Origin: Eubacteriaceae bacterium
GTDB taxonomy: Bacteria > Bacillota > Clostridia > Lachnospirales > Lachnospiraceae
Reading direction: 5' to 3'
Assembly (NCBI GenBank): GCA_910574915.1
Contig: CAJTCR010000024.1
Span: 1-64,000, forward strand
Length of the DNA stretch: 64,000 nt
Positions within the stretch are counted from its first letter, which is position 1. The number at the start of each line of letters is the position of its first letter. Shown in pieces: positions 7,769-16,117 of the stretch. Under the pieces are notes generated by a model. That model was not told where the DNA came from, ran no database searches, and saw only the letters and a program-made list of their open reading frames with translations. The translations under genes and the position numbers were made by a program.

Positions 7769-8680
7769 TTATATCTGCAGTTTTTCCTGTCCCTCCATTA
7801 AGGCTTTTGCCATGCATTTTGTAAGATGTATGACTATTTCAGCCTGTGTATGGTTTGTCCAGGTATAATACTGTTCATCATCTGCCACATGAAATCCCGC
7901 ACTTTCTACAAACCTGTTTATAAACTCCTTTGTTTCATCCGCAGCCAGCTTTTTCACTTCATGCTTTTCTGTAAATCTGCGTTTTAATGCCGGGTCAATG
8001 TCATCAATCCTGTTCGTGGCACCTATTATAATATGCCTGTTAGAAATATTATCCAGCTCCTGCATCAGTGTTATAGTTGTTCTGGACAGTTCTGCCCCGC
8101 TTCCAGACCCGTCACTGACAGCAGACCGTTTTACCGATATGCAGTCAATTTCATCCAGCATCAGCAGACATTCATTCTGCCGTGCAAAATCAAATATCCT
8201 GGCAAGGTTCTTTGCCGTACCGCCCATATGGGAATCTATCATCCGAGAAAAATTTATGTACATGAAAGGCAGACCCAGCCTGTATGCTATATACCGCCCG
8301 AATGACGTCTTCCCGGTACCGCTTTCGCCATATAAAAGTGTTGCATTCAGATACTGCACGCCCCTTTCCATCAGCTGTATGCTGACATCATTCATCCGCA
8401 CGATCAGTTCTGCAACTGAATGCTCCCTTTCTGAAAGGAAATACCTGTTTTCCTTAAAACTGCCTATATCCTCCATAACAGCTATTCCAGCCAGATTTGG
8501 CGGAAGCTCCATCAGCTTCCTGCCGCCTGACTGCAGAATCTTTTTGTACTTTTCCACCTGATAATGGTTTTTCTGCGTTGTATCTTCTGCAAGGCATGCT
8601 AACGCATAGTCCTTTATTTCTATTGTTCTGTTTTCTGCTATTGCCCGTATAAGCCTCAGCTGATTTACTGTCAATCCCAT
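7769..8680 (-). CDS. AAA+ ATPase (Cdc48/FtsH-like AAA domain)
   Basis: A 303-residue protein with an N-terminal helical domain (about 1-110) and one AAA+ module. Walker A is GESGTGKT at about 118-125, Walker B LLMLDEID at about 175-182, sensor-1 is in IIIGATNRID, and an arginine-finger-like RRF follows. The SDGSGSGAELSRTT loop before the second region is characteristic of classic AAA proteins. In phages such stand-alone ATPases may remodel replication or host protein complexes; no partner protease is encoded beside it. A GGGGT site precedes the ATG. Confidence 0.75.
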   Translation of the reverse strand: MGLTVNQLRLIRAIAENRTIEIKDYALACLAEDTTQKNHYQVEKYKKILQSGGRKLMELPPNLAGIAVMEDIGSFKENRYFLSEREHSVAELIVRMNDVSIQLMERGVQYLNATLLYGESGTGKTSFGRYIAYRLGLPFMYINFSRMIDSHMGGTAKNLARIFDFARQNECLLMLDEIDCISVKRSAVSDGSGSGAELSRTTITLMQELDNISNRHIIIGATNRIDDIDPALKRRFTEKHEVKKLAADETKEFINRFVESAGFHVADDEQYYTWTNHTQAEIVIHLTKCMAKALMEGQEKLQI

Positions 8681-8699
8681 TCTTTACCCCTTTCTACCA

Positions 8700-9053
8700 T
8701 TACAATTCGCCCCGTTTTACTTTCTTGTATGTCTGGCACTTTCCCATGATGCCATTACAATTTGCGCACACACGATATTTTTCACACCTTTCATCATTTG
8801 GGCATATCATCCCCGCCCACTTATTCCCCCAGTCCCAACAAGTGGTTCCTCCATTTCTCTCACAATGCCAATACGCACAATATTTTTCTTTATGCACCAT
8901 TCTTCCATCCCTTAATAACCTTAAACTTTTTTCTGTTCCTTTCTCATATGAAATGCCCTCATATCCGGCACATCCTTCAGCCGCCTCACATTCTTTCCCG
9001 AATAAATAATACGGGCATCCCTTATTCTGGCATGCTTTACTGTGTTCCGGCAT
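8700..9053 (-). CDS. cysteine-rich protein of unknown function
   Basis: A 117-residue protein with about 13 cysteines spread over its length (CQNKGCPYY, CEAAEGC, YCAYWHCERNGGTTC, ICPNDERC, CANCNGIMGKC). This spacing suggests two or three structural zinc sites. I recognise no family. It overlaps the upstream zinc-ribbon gene by 17 bases within the early operon. Confidence 0.5.
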   Translation of the reverse strand: MPEHSKACQNKGCPYYLFGKECEAAEGCAGYEGISYEKGTEKSLRLLRDGRMVHKEKYCAYWHCERNGGTTCWDWGNKWAGMICPNDERCEKYRVCANCNGIMGKCQTYKKVKRGEL

Positions 9054-9222
9054 TTACATCCCTCCATTCCAGCCTGATTCCACACTCATCGCAATATTTT
9101 TGATAACTGCGCACTATATTGCCACAGGTACATTCCCCGATTCTGCATCCAATAGCAGTGTTCTCTCCCAAGTATTCAGGCACAACAGATTCATTTGATT
9201 CTTTTAACGGTCTGTTATACAT
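9037..9222 (-). CDS. small zinc-ribbon protein
   Basis: A 61-residue protein with two cysteine pairs (CRIGECTCG, then YCDECGIRLEW) forming a treble-clef or zinc-ribbon-like arrangement. The YCxECGxxLxW ending recurs in the 77-residue protein encoded at 13,742-13,975, so the two are probably related. Small zinc ribbons of this type are common in Clostridia phages and have no assigned role. Confidence 0.5.
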   Translation of the reverse strand: MYNRPLKESNESVVPEYLGENTAIGCRIGECTCGNIVRSYQKYCDECGIRLEWRDVNAGTQ

Positions 9223-9225
9223 TTT

Positions 9226-10041
9226 TCATCCCCACCCTTCTATATCTTCAAATCCCAGCTGCCTCCCTGGCGGATCATAATTCATCCAAAGGACTTCCTT
9301 TTTCTTTGAACATGTCTGCGAGTAGGATACTGTCACGTACTTATTCCACCCTGCCAGCCTAGAATTATATACATCTGTATCATATCCACTGATGACCACA
9401 AAGCCTTTGTGACTTAACAGTACATCCAAAAGTTCTTCATGTTCTTTGTCTTCCATCTCACAGCGGTATTGTTTTCCATGCCTGGTTTGCAGTACATATG
9501 GCGGGTCGAGGTATATCAATACATTTTTATAATTAAAGCGTCTGATCACTTCCAGCGCGGGGCGGTTCTCAATCTGAACCCCTCTAAGCCGTTCTGCCGC
9601 CTGCATAATCTTTTCCGGCAAATTGCACCAGTCCTGTGATGCATAAGAACGTTCACGCCCCTGTACGTCGTTTTTCCAGCCCACCTTTTCCCCGTTCGTC
9701 CGGAAACCATGCCCCATATTCAGCCGTATATAAAAATTCAGAGCTGCCTCAAACTTATCCTCTGGAACTTCCTGGAATGCCTTTTCATATACCTCTCTGG
9801 AATATGGCGTTAAATAAATGCTTCTGGCCAGTTTTTCCGGATCTTCCCTGATGCATTCAAACAGGTTTGCAACATTCCCGTCCAGATCATTTACGGTTTC
9901 GATATTGCTGCGCCCTTTGTTAAATAATACAGCACCGCTCCCAAAAAACGGTTCCACATAGCTGTGATGCTCTGGAAAGAAGCTGATGATCCATTCTGCA
10001 ATGCTCCACTTGCTTCCTGGATATTTCACGACTGCCTTCAT
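9226..10041 (-). CDS. DNA adenine methylase (Dam/D12 class)
   Basis: A 271-residue N6-adenine methyltransferase. It has the N-terminal KYPGSKW motif, the SAM-binding motif YVEPFFGSGAVLF at about 33-45 and the catalytic DPPY in IYLDPPYVLQTRHG. The length fits the D12 (Dam, DpnM) family. The target is not readable; GATC-type specificity is common in this family. GGAGG six bases before the ATG at 10,041 fixes the start. In phages such enzymes protect DNA from host restriction or time replication. Confidence 0.9.
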   Translation of the reverse strand: MKAVVKYPGSKWSIAEWIISFFPEHHSYVEPFFGSGAVLFNKGRSNIETVNDLDGNVANLFECIREDPEKLARSIYLTPYSREVYEKAFQEVPEDKFEAALNFYIRLNMGHGFRTNGEKVGWKNDVQGRERSYASQDWCNLPEKIMQAAERLRGVQIENRPALEVIRRFNYKNVLIYLDPPYVLQTRHGKQYRCEMEDKEHEELLDVLLSHKGFVVISGYDTDVYNSRLAGWNKYVTVSYSQTCSKKKEVLWMNYDPPGRQLGFEDIEGWG

Positions 10042-10051
10042 GCCATGCCTC

Positions 10052-10276
10052 CTATAATTTCTCAAATTCTTCCTGCAGTCTTTTATGTTCCCCGATGCTT
10101 AACCCATACAGCAGGCTCCTGACATCGGAAGAAATTTTTATTGATTCATTCACAGTGCATCCGCGCGCCAGCAGATAAATACCCCTATCTATTTCCTCAA
10201 GCCACTTCCGCACCGTTTCCAGTTCTTTTAACCTTTTCTGTATTTCATTTGCCCTTTTCAGATTTTCAATAGTCAT
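10052..10276 (-). CDS. small coiled-coil protein
   Basis: A 74-residue, highly charged helical protein with heptad-like spacing in the first 30 residues (LKRANEIQKRLKELETVRKWLEEI) and again at the end. No family is recognised. It lies in the early operon, 10 bases upstream of the Dam gene, with a GGAGC site. Confidence 0.45.
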   Translation of the reverse strand: MTIENLKRANEIQKRLKELETVRKWLEEIDRGIYLLARGCTVNESIKISSDVRSLLYGLSIGEHKRLQEEFEKL

Positions 10277-10290
10277 ATTTGCTCCTTTCC

Positions 10291-10312
10291 GGGCGGCAGC
10301 GCCAGTCCGCCC
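10291..10312. repeat. GC-rich inverted repeat in intergenic gap
   Basis: GGGCGG and CCGCCC flank a 10-base loop in the 109-base gap between the sliding-clamp stop and the small coiled-coil gene. There is no T-run, so it is more likely an RNA hairpin than a terminator. No small gene fits in this gap. Confidence 0.35.
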
Positions 10313-10385
10313 TGCATGTATTTGTGATATGATCTTCCTCTAGGCCAGCCATGTACTGCATGAACCAAACTCTGGCTGCATGGCG

Positions 10386-11438
10386 CTAATTTATTGCTAC
10401 AGGGAGGACAATCGCTTTAAAATCGCTGTCCTCCGCTTCCACAATCATAGGATTTTTCGGGCTTGCCATCTGGATTTTTATATTTCCGCATTCAAACGCT
10501 TTTAACGTTTCAACGACCAGCCTGGCGTCAAAACCGATTGTCAAAGGTTCTTTCAGCTCCTTTTTCAGTAAAACCGTCTCATTATAATCCGTTGTGCTGT
10601 CTTTGATGCTAATGTTCATTTCGCTGCCTGAAATTTCAAACCGGGCCGGACGTTTTTCCTCCGTACACATTTTTGCGCGTATCATGGCTTCCAGAAATTC
10701 AGCTCTTGCAACCTCTGTATGTATTGGCATCTGGTGAAACATCTTTTCATACCCGAAATATTGCCCATCCACTATCCTGGTATATACTTCATAATCATCT
10801 GTAATAAACGCCGCCCCATTCTTATTATGCTTTACTGTCACATCTCCCGACAGGCCGATGGACAGCAGCTTCTCAACCGTATTTTTAGGGATGAGAAGCT
10901 CAAAATCCCCTTCATAATCCACCCTGTCCCATGCCAGAACATGGCCGTCCAGTCCAACAAAGTTCAACATTCCTTCTGCTGCCCTCAGGCACAGGGCAGA
11001 CATCGTGGGACTGGACGCCTGGGCTGGTATCGCATAGGATACACGTTTCATGGAAGCCAGAAGCAGATTGCTGTCAATCGTGGTTTCCTTATCATCATCC
11101 CCCAGCATACCGGATGCTGGAAATGTTTCCGGCTCCAGTGTCTGGTATTTATTTTTGATCTTCTCGGCCTTGATCATAATCGTGTTTTTCTTTCCGGGAG
11201 AAATCTCCACTTCCCCATCCGGCAGGTTCCCGATCAGGTCAAATGCTTTTGCCGGGATCAGGAATATTTCACCCTCAGAGCCCTCTATTTTCGTCCTGAC
11301 GGTCATTTCCAGGCTGCTTGCAGTCAAATAACCGTCCCGGACTAAAATGCCCTGTAAGGCCGGCAGGTTCGTTTTCTTCGGCACTACGCTTTTCAGTTTT
11401 GCAATCTTCCCTGCCAGTTCCGCTTTTTGTATCTTCAC
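10386..11438 (-). CDS. phage DNA polymerase III beta-type sliding clamp
   Basis: A 350-residue DnaN homologue, slightly shorter than the 366-380 of bacterial clamps. The N-terminus (LAGKIAKLKSVVPKKTNLPALQGILV) and the C-terminal end (PKNPMIVEAEDSDFKAIVLPVAIN, read in two parts as PKNPM and VLPV) match the first and third clamp domains. The clamp keeps polymerase on DNA. No DNA polymerase is encoded in the window, so it probably works with the host enzyme. The GTG start follows a GGAAGGAG site. The first 164 bases overlap the end of the RecU-like gene in another frame. Confidence 0.85.
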   Translation of the reverse strand: MKIQKAELAGKIAKLKSVVPKKTNLPALQGILVRDGYLTASSLEMTVRTKIEGSEGEIFLIPAKAFDLIGNLPDGEVEISPGKKNTIMIKAEKIKNKYQTLEPETFPASGMLGDDDKETTIDSNLLLASMKRVSYAIPAQASSPTMSALCLRAAEGMLNFVGLDGHVLAWDRVDYEGDFELLIPKNTVEKLLSIGLSGDVTVKHNKNGAAFITDDYEVYTRIVDGQYFGYEKMFHQMPIHTEVARAEFLEAMIRAKMCTEEKRPARFEISGSEMNISIKDSTTDYNETVLLKKELKEPLTIGFDARLVVETLKAFECGNIKIQMASPKNPMIVEAEDSDFKAIVLPVAIN

Positions 11439-11958
11439 CAGTTAATTCCACTCCTTCCAGTATCAGTATTGTCTGCTGTTTTTCCTGCAGCCGGTACGGC
11501 AGCAATTCCTGTTCATTCATGTATTTATGTCCAAACAGTTCTTTCATGCGTTTCCATACATTCCACGGCACCCGGTAAAATCTCTCAAGCCCAAGCGATA
11601 CCATCACAAAACAATGGGCGCCAAACCGCTCATATACATCCAGGCTCCTCCACTGTGTATCTGTAACCACACTCTGGCTTATCCTGTCAGAATCCGTATG
11701 TTTCGCTTCAAACATAATCCCTGTGCCGTCGCATAAAATCCCTTTATAATCGGGCTGGCCTTTCTTCTCATAAAATCCCCGGACCGTCCCGCTGCTGTCT
11801 TTTCCTGTTATATGGAACGGCTCCGGCGTTTTTTCGATATGGGCAAGCCCTTTTGACAGATAAAATTCACACGCATGGGACAGCCAGCGTTCAAACATTT
11901 CCCCGGATGCCTTGCTGCGTTTTCCCGTTATCTGCTTTTTCAGGTCAGGCACAGCCAT
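11275..11958 (-). CDS. recU: RecU-type Holliday junction resolvase
   Basis: A 227-residue member of the RecU/PD-(D/E)XK family. It has SKASGEMFERWL near the start, KGQPDYKGIL (the PD of the active site) at about 67-76 and MFEAKHTD (ExK) at about 82-89, then the RecU-like segment FVMVSLG. The known family ends near YRLQEKQQ; the last 65 or so residues are low-complexity and overlap the sliding-clamp gene in another frame. The extension is probably not functional sequence. RecU resolves four-way junctions during recombination and phage replication. The ATG at 11,958 overlaps the previous gene by 14 bases. Confidence 0.8.
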   Translation of the reverse strand: MAVPDLKKQITGKRSKASGEMFERWLSHACEFYLSKGLAHIEKTPEPFHITGKDSSGTVRGFYEKKGQPDYKGILCDGTGIMFEAKHTDSDRISQSVVTDTQWRSLDVYERFGAHCFVMVSLGLERFYRVPWNVWKRMKELFGHKYMNEQELLPYRLQEKQQTILILEGVELTGEDTKSGTGREDCKTEKRSAEENEPAGLTGHFSPGRLFDCKQPGNDRQDENRGL

Positions 11959-12256
11959 CACCTTCCAGCCGCTTTTTCAGCACAGCCCCGATTTCACGCA
12001 GCTTTGCCTCTCCAATGCCTTTTATCGCTCCAATTTCATCTAAAACAGACGAAATGCTTACCTTTGGGGCTGATGCTTTCACTTTTCCCTGATGAAAGCC
12101 CTCGCTTCTTGCTTTTTCCACCCTGTCCTCTACATAATGCACCAGTTGTGCATCCGTCATCTTCCGCATCTTTACAGCCTTGTCGTGTATTCTGTTTTCA
12201 TTCACTGTCCGTCTGCAGCTTCTTTTTTTCGCCATAACTTTCATCCCTTTCTTCAT
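11945..12256 (-). CDS. small helix-hairpin-helix-like protein
   Basis: A 103-residue basic protein. The C-terminal part (LDEIGAIKGIGEAKLREIGAVL) resembles a helix-hairpin-helix DNA-binding motif with the GIG turn. The N-terminal 50 residues are helical and basic. The start at 12,256 overlaps the preceding stop as ATGA; ATG codons at 12,244 and 12,235 (the latter with AAAGGG upstream) are alternatives. It sits directly before recU, so a role in recombination is plausible but unproven. Confidence 0.5.
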   Translation of the reverse strand: MKKGMKVMAKKRSCRRTVNENRIHDKAVKMRKMTDAQLVHYVEDRVEKARSEGFHQGKVKASAPKVSISSVLDEIGAIKGIGEAKLREIGAVLKKRLEGDGCA

Positions 12257-13296
12257 AACCTATCCGCTTTTCCTGTCACTCCATGCTCTGGCAGCCCGGC
12301 AAGGACAGGCATTGCAATACTGCAATCTTCACAAAATTTGCGAAAACATTCCTTGCACATAAACCCAAACTGTTTCGGCTGTTCGCCCCGCATAGACCGC
12401 GCGGATAAAGCCACCATCATGCTTTTTTTCATATAAGCCTTGCAGGAAACGCATGAATCATACAGTTTTTTCTCCATTTTCGCGCTGACCGCTTTCCTCT
12501 GCAGCCCTGCAGGATACTCCCGCCGCATATTTCCTTCACCGATAATCGGGATCAGGCTATCTTTCATAAACACCGGTATTCCTGCCTGGTCAGCTTCCTT
12601 TACAATCTTCCAGATCCATTCAATAGCAGGAACCACTTTTTCTTTCTTCCGTCCTGTTTCTGCCCCAATGATGACCCAATCAATCTGACGGAACATAGTA
12701 TTGTGTTTCTCCGGCTCTATATCTTCCAAAAACGGTTCTATGCTTACAAATGTCCGGCATCCTGCGGGAAGCTGGTTCCACTTGCACACCTCGCTTTCTC
12801 TTGTAATACTTGTTCCGTACCACATATTCTCAGACCCGCAAGGTACGCCGTATGCCGCATACCGCCCCACGTTCTTTGTCAAAAACAGGTAATTATGTAC
12901 CGGGTATTTTTCACACGCTGCAAAAATATCATCCAGCCATCTGTCTGGCACCCAGGCTCCAAATACATCTGCCATAGCTCCAACAAAAATGTTATTTCCC
13001 ATTTTTAGTTTTCCCGGCATATCCATGCGGTACCTGTGCAATGTAGGCTCAAATCCAAACGGGTACACCAGCGGATTTCCTGTTTCATTCAGCATAGGTG
13101 CGTCAAGTACATACAGATCTTCTCCTCTATCTGCTGCCGGGACCATTGCATAATCCTTTTTCGCCATTTTGTTTAGCCTTACATCCCCGGCAAATCTGGC
13201 TGTCATCCGCCTTGCGTAGCAATATGAACAACCATGACGACAGCCAGTGACCGGATTCCAAGTATGGTCACAAAACCCCTGCTTACTTCTGTTCAT
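12253..13296 (-). CDS. DUF5131 (phage Gp37/Gp68) radical-SAM-like protein
   Basis: A 347-residue protein with a CRHGCSYCYA cluster near residue 20. This matches the CxxxCxxC iron-sulfur motif of radical SAM enzymes. Next come the WNPVTG and FVGAMADVFG segments and the LFLTKN and IGAETG segments seen in the phage Gp37/Gp68 family. A second Cys-rich patch (CVSCKAY, then CKECFRKFCEDC) near the C-terminus may be a zinc site and is an unusual addition. The reaction is unknown. The ATG at 13,296 has GGAGGTGG upstream; the upstream starts lack one. Confidence 0.8.
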   Translation of the reverse strand: MNRSKQGFCDHTWNPVTGCRHGCSYCYARRMTARFAGDVRLNKMAKKDYAMVPAADRGEDLYVLDAPMLNETGNPLVYPFGFEPTLHRYRMDMPGKLKMGNNIFVGAMADVFGAWVPDRWLDDIFAACEKYPVHNYLFLTKNVGRYAAYGVPCGSENMWYGTSITRESEVCKWNQLPAGCRTFVSIEPFLEDIEPEKHNTMFRQIDWVIIGAETGRKKEKVVPAIEWIWKIVKEADQAGIPVFMKDSLIPIIGEGNMRREYPAGLQRKAVSAKMEKKLYDSCVSCKAYMKKSMMVALSARSMRGEQPKQFGFMCKECFRKFCEDCSIAMPVLAGLPEHGVTGKADRL

Positions 13297-13741
13297 TCTT
13301 CTTCCACCTCCAGGACTTTCCGCGCTGATTGTGCCCCTGTACATATTTTTTAGGTCTGCCATGATCTGTATAGTTCCATATCATTTCACCACATCCACAA
13401 GCGCACGGAATCAACTTCCTTGGAATTTTTACTTTTTCTGCTCTTTCTCTGCTGATTTTCGTCAGCCTTTCAACATCTTCTTGTGTATGCTTTTTCCAAT
13501 GCTCTTTTCGATGCTCTGCATTAGACACTATTTCTAAGTTTTCAATACGATTATCTTTTTTATCCCCATTAATATGATGAACATGTTCTTCTGGCTTCAT
13601 TGGCCTTCCCAAATAATTAGCCATAACAAGCCTATGCTCTAATACATATCCATTTGTCTTTGCTTCTGGATACTCTGGGCAATACACAAGCAAATAACCT
13701 TCTCCCTGCTCCACTTTTTTACCCCTGACATCATACAACAT
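13283..13741 (-). CDS. HNH endonuclease
   Basis: A 152-residue HNH nuclease. The motif runs through EHRLVMANYLGRP, then HVHHINGDKKDNRIENLEIV, with the catalytic His in VHHINGD and the Asn in DNRIENL. A C-terminal zinc element (CACGCGEMIWNY, then GRPKKYVQGHNQRGK) follows, as in many phage HNH proteins. It could be a homing-type nuclease or a DNA-processing enzyme. It is far from terminase, so a packaging role is less likely. The base composition looks slightly more AT-rich than its neighbours, consistent with mobility. Confidence 0.8.
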   Translation of the reverse strand: MLYDVRGKKVEQGEGYLLVYCPEYPEAKTNGYVLEHRLVMANYLGRPMKPEEHVHHINGDKKDNRIENLEIVSNAEHRKEHWKKHTQEDVERLTKISRERAEKVKIPRKLIPCACGCGEMIWNYTDHGRPKKYVQGHNQRGKSWRWKKNEQK

Positions 13742-13975
13742 CTATTTCTGTCCCCTCCCATCTGCAAATCCCAGCTTTTTATCTTCTGTCCACACAATGT
13801 TTGTAAAATTAATCTTCTGTCCACATTCACTGCAGTATTTTGGCTGATAGCCAGGTCCAGCGTTTAGGATATCCCCGCATCTTGGGCAGAGGCATACATC
13901 ATGTTCCATAATCACAAAGCCGTACTTCAAATATGTTTGCTTTTCAAGTATTGGTTTTCTTGTCCTGCTTTTCAT
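13742..13975 (-). CDS. small zinc-ribbon protein
   Basis: A 77-residue protein with CPRCGDIL and YCSECGQKINF, the two halves of a zinc ribbon, about 18 residues apart. It is adjacent to the HNH gene (stop and start are contiguous) and immediately follows pcfJ-like in the operon. Function unknown; it is probably a structural zinc-binding protein. Confidence 0.5.
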   Translation of the reverse strand: MKSRTRKPILEKQTYLKYGFVIMEHDVCLCPRCGDILNAGPGYQPKYCSECGQKINFTNIVWTEDKKLGFADGRGQK

Positions 13976-13976
13976 T

Positions 13977-16106
13977 TCATCCCGCCTTTCTCCTCTTTAA
14001 CGGCTTTTCCCCATATTCCGCCATTTTTTCCTGAAATAGATTCACAAAATCTTTGACCTCCGGCGTCATGTCGCAGTTCCTGAACCCCCGGCACTGGATT
14101 ACCCTGCCTTTCCATTCCAGCGTGAAAAACGGCCGGTCCGGTTCCGCCTCAAGGCGGATAAAGAAAATCATGGTATCCCCTTTTGCTACCTTGTCCCGGT
14201 ATGTTCCAACACAATGGTGAAGCATTTCGCCCTCCTTCTTCAATTCGTCCAGTTCGTTCGGGAGCCGGATAAACATTCCCCCGGTCCTCAGATTCAGGGC
14301 ATCCACATCCTTTGTTTCCTTGCGGAGTTTCCCCAGCAGTCTTTTAAACCTCTTTTCATCCTCCCTGGCCTGCCTGTCCGTAAACCGGGTATACTCTTTT
14401 GACTTTTCATCATGTGCTTTTTTGAAATCCTTTGGATACAGATTAAACTCATTCCGCATATCATATCCCATTTCTTCCAGCCATTTGACATAATCAAAAT
14501 AATCCCTGTCATGTATAATCTTCTGTTTCCCTAAGTATTTTTTCAGTTTATAAATGGTTGTGTACTGCCTCATATCCAGGTATTTTTCATACATTTTGTC
14601 ATAGCCGTCATCAGGGCTGTACCGAAGTGTTTCAAAATCCTCTTTGCTGATTTGCCCCGCGTACCGGAGTATCATTACATCCCTTATGGATGGATCTCCA
14701 ATCTGCCTGAGCATATGGAACTGCAGCCTGTTTATTCCAAGCGTTTCCGTGACTGTCCCGCCATTTTTAAATTCCGGACGGTTCCTTTCTTTCAGCACTT
14801 CCTGCGCTATTTTATAAAAACCAACCTTTAACAGCTGCTCCAGATACGGCGCTTCCCGGTAGGCATTAAAATACCAGTCTATGCACCATGGCTTTCTGAG
14901 AACATTGCCGCCCCGCCCTATATCGCACGAACTTCCGGAAACATGGATTGTTTCCACTACATTGTTCACATATATATCTACCGCACTGTATTTCATGCAG
15001 GTGCCTGCAACTGCTTCCAAAAGATTCCTTTTATAAAGCACCACACTTCTTGGCACATCCATTTGCGGAGGCTGGCAATATACATAGCTCCTGTCTTTAA
15101 AATTGCACCATCTGATTTCTACTGTGCTTTTATACCTGCACCATTCAAAATCTCTTGACTTATCAGCAGAATGGATCGTCCTGAACTTTTCAAAGCTCTT
15201 TATTTCCGGATTATGAAAATCACCCTGGAAATCTTTTGTATGACAGAAATACCTCACCAGCACTTCCTCATCATATTTTTGGACCAGCACGCTCCACTGG
15301 ACCGCAAAAAGGTTTTTTCTGCCCATGCCCTCGCTTTTACATTTCAGATATTTATTGCAGTATGGGCAGCGCACTGTCCTGTTATGGCTGATTTCATCCG
15401 TATCGTTCCATATGGCAATTTTCTTATGGTACAGCCCGTCTTTCCTGACCTCAAACTCATGCCCGCATTTTGTGCAGTAAGCCCTTGCTTTTGCTTTGCT
15501 GTAAAAAATATAGTTCTCGTTTTCAAACACCACATCTTTTACAAAGTGGCCATAATCAGCCGGGAGCTCTCCAAACTTTTGCATCTGCAGATCGATGTCA
15601 GCTTTTTCTTCTCTATGCCTTTTCTGCAATTTCCAGCCCTTAATCGTATTCTGGTATTCATCAATCCTGTTTTCCACTTCTGAATCAACTGCCGCCCCTT
15701 TGGGAATATCGATCTCATGGTCGCCGATCCCATTCCTTTTCCGAAAATCACGCAGAAAACCGAGTATCTTATTTCTTTCCCTGATAGAAGCTATGACAAT
15801 GTTCCCGCTATTCCGGTACCAGTACAGATAACCGGTAAGGTGATTAATGGCCCCCGTTTTCCACTTCGTTTTATCCATTGACAGATCCTGTGTAATATAA
15901 TCATCCATCTGGCAAAATGTGCGGAATTCTGGTTTCAGCTCTTTTTCCTCCGCATGAAAAAAATTAATGATCAGAGTATCTTCCCCGTTTATTTCCCGCC
16001 TGTCTGCCGTTGCCAGATAGCTCATATGCGGCACAAGCAGTAGCATTTGTTTATTCTTTTTTGTAAGCGATGGCCGTGGGACTGCCGATAATGACCTTTT
16101 ATCCAT
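13977..16106 (-). CDS. PcfJ-domain protein
   Basis: A 709-residue protein matching the PcfJ family, first noted on the conjugative plasmid pCF10 and widespread on Clostridia phages and ICEs. An internal zinc ribbon (YCTKCGHEFEVR, then RCPYCNKYLKC) lies at about residues 208-260. The PcfJ signature (LPNELDELKKEGEMLHHCVG, then FFTLEWKGRVIQCRG) lies near the C-terminus. The biochemical role is unknown. It is followed upstream in the same operon by a PcfK-like gene, the standard partner. Length and domain order look intact. Confidence 0.8.
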   Translation of the reverse strand: MDKRSLSAVPRPSLTKKNKQMLLLVPHMSYLATADRREINGEDTLIINFFHAEEKELKPEFRTFCQMDDYITQDLSMDKTKWKTGAINHLTGYLYWYRNSGNIVIASIRERNKILGFLRDFRKRNGIGDHEIDIPKGAAVDSEVENRIDEYQNTIKGWKLQKRHREEKADIDLQMQKFGELPADYGHFVKDVVFENENYIFYSKAKARAYCTKCGHEFEVRKDGLYHKKIAIWNDTDEISHNRTVRCPYCNKYLKCKSEGMGRKNLFAVQWSVLVQKYDEEVLVRYFCHTKDFQGDFHNPEIKSFEKFRTIHSADKSRDFEWCRYKSTVEIRWCNFKDRSYVYCQPPQMDVPRSVVLYKRNLLEAVAGTCMKYSAVDIYVNNVVETIHVSGSSCDIGRGGNVLRKPWCIDWYFNAYREAPYLEQLLKVGFYKIAQEVLKERNRPEFKNGGTVTETLGINRLQFHMLRQIGDPSIRDVMILRYAGQISKEDFETLRYSPDDGYDKMYEKYLDMRQYTTIYKLKKYLGKQKIIHDRDYFDYVKWLEEMGYDMRNEFNLYPKDFKKAHDEKSKEYTRFTDRQAREDEKRFKRLLGKLRKETKDVDALNLRTGGMFIRLPNELDELKKEGEMLHHCVGTYRDKVAKGDTMIFFIRLEAEPDRPFFTLEWKGRVIQCRGFRNCDMTPEVKDFVNLFQEKMAEYGEKPLKRRKAG

Positions 16107-16117
16107 CCGTCTGCCTC

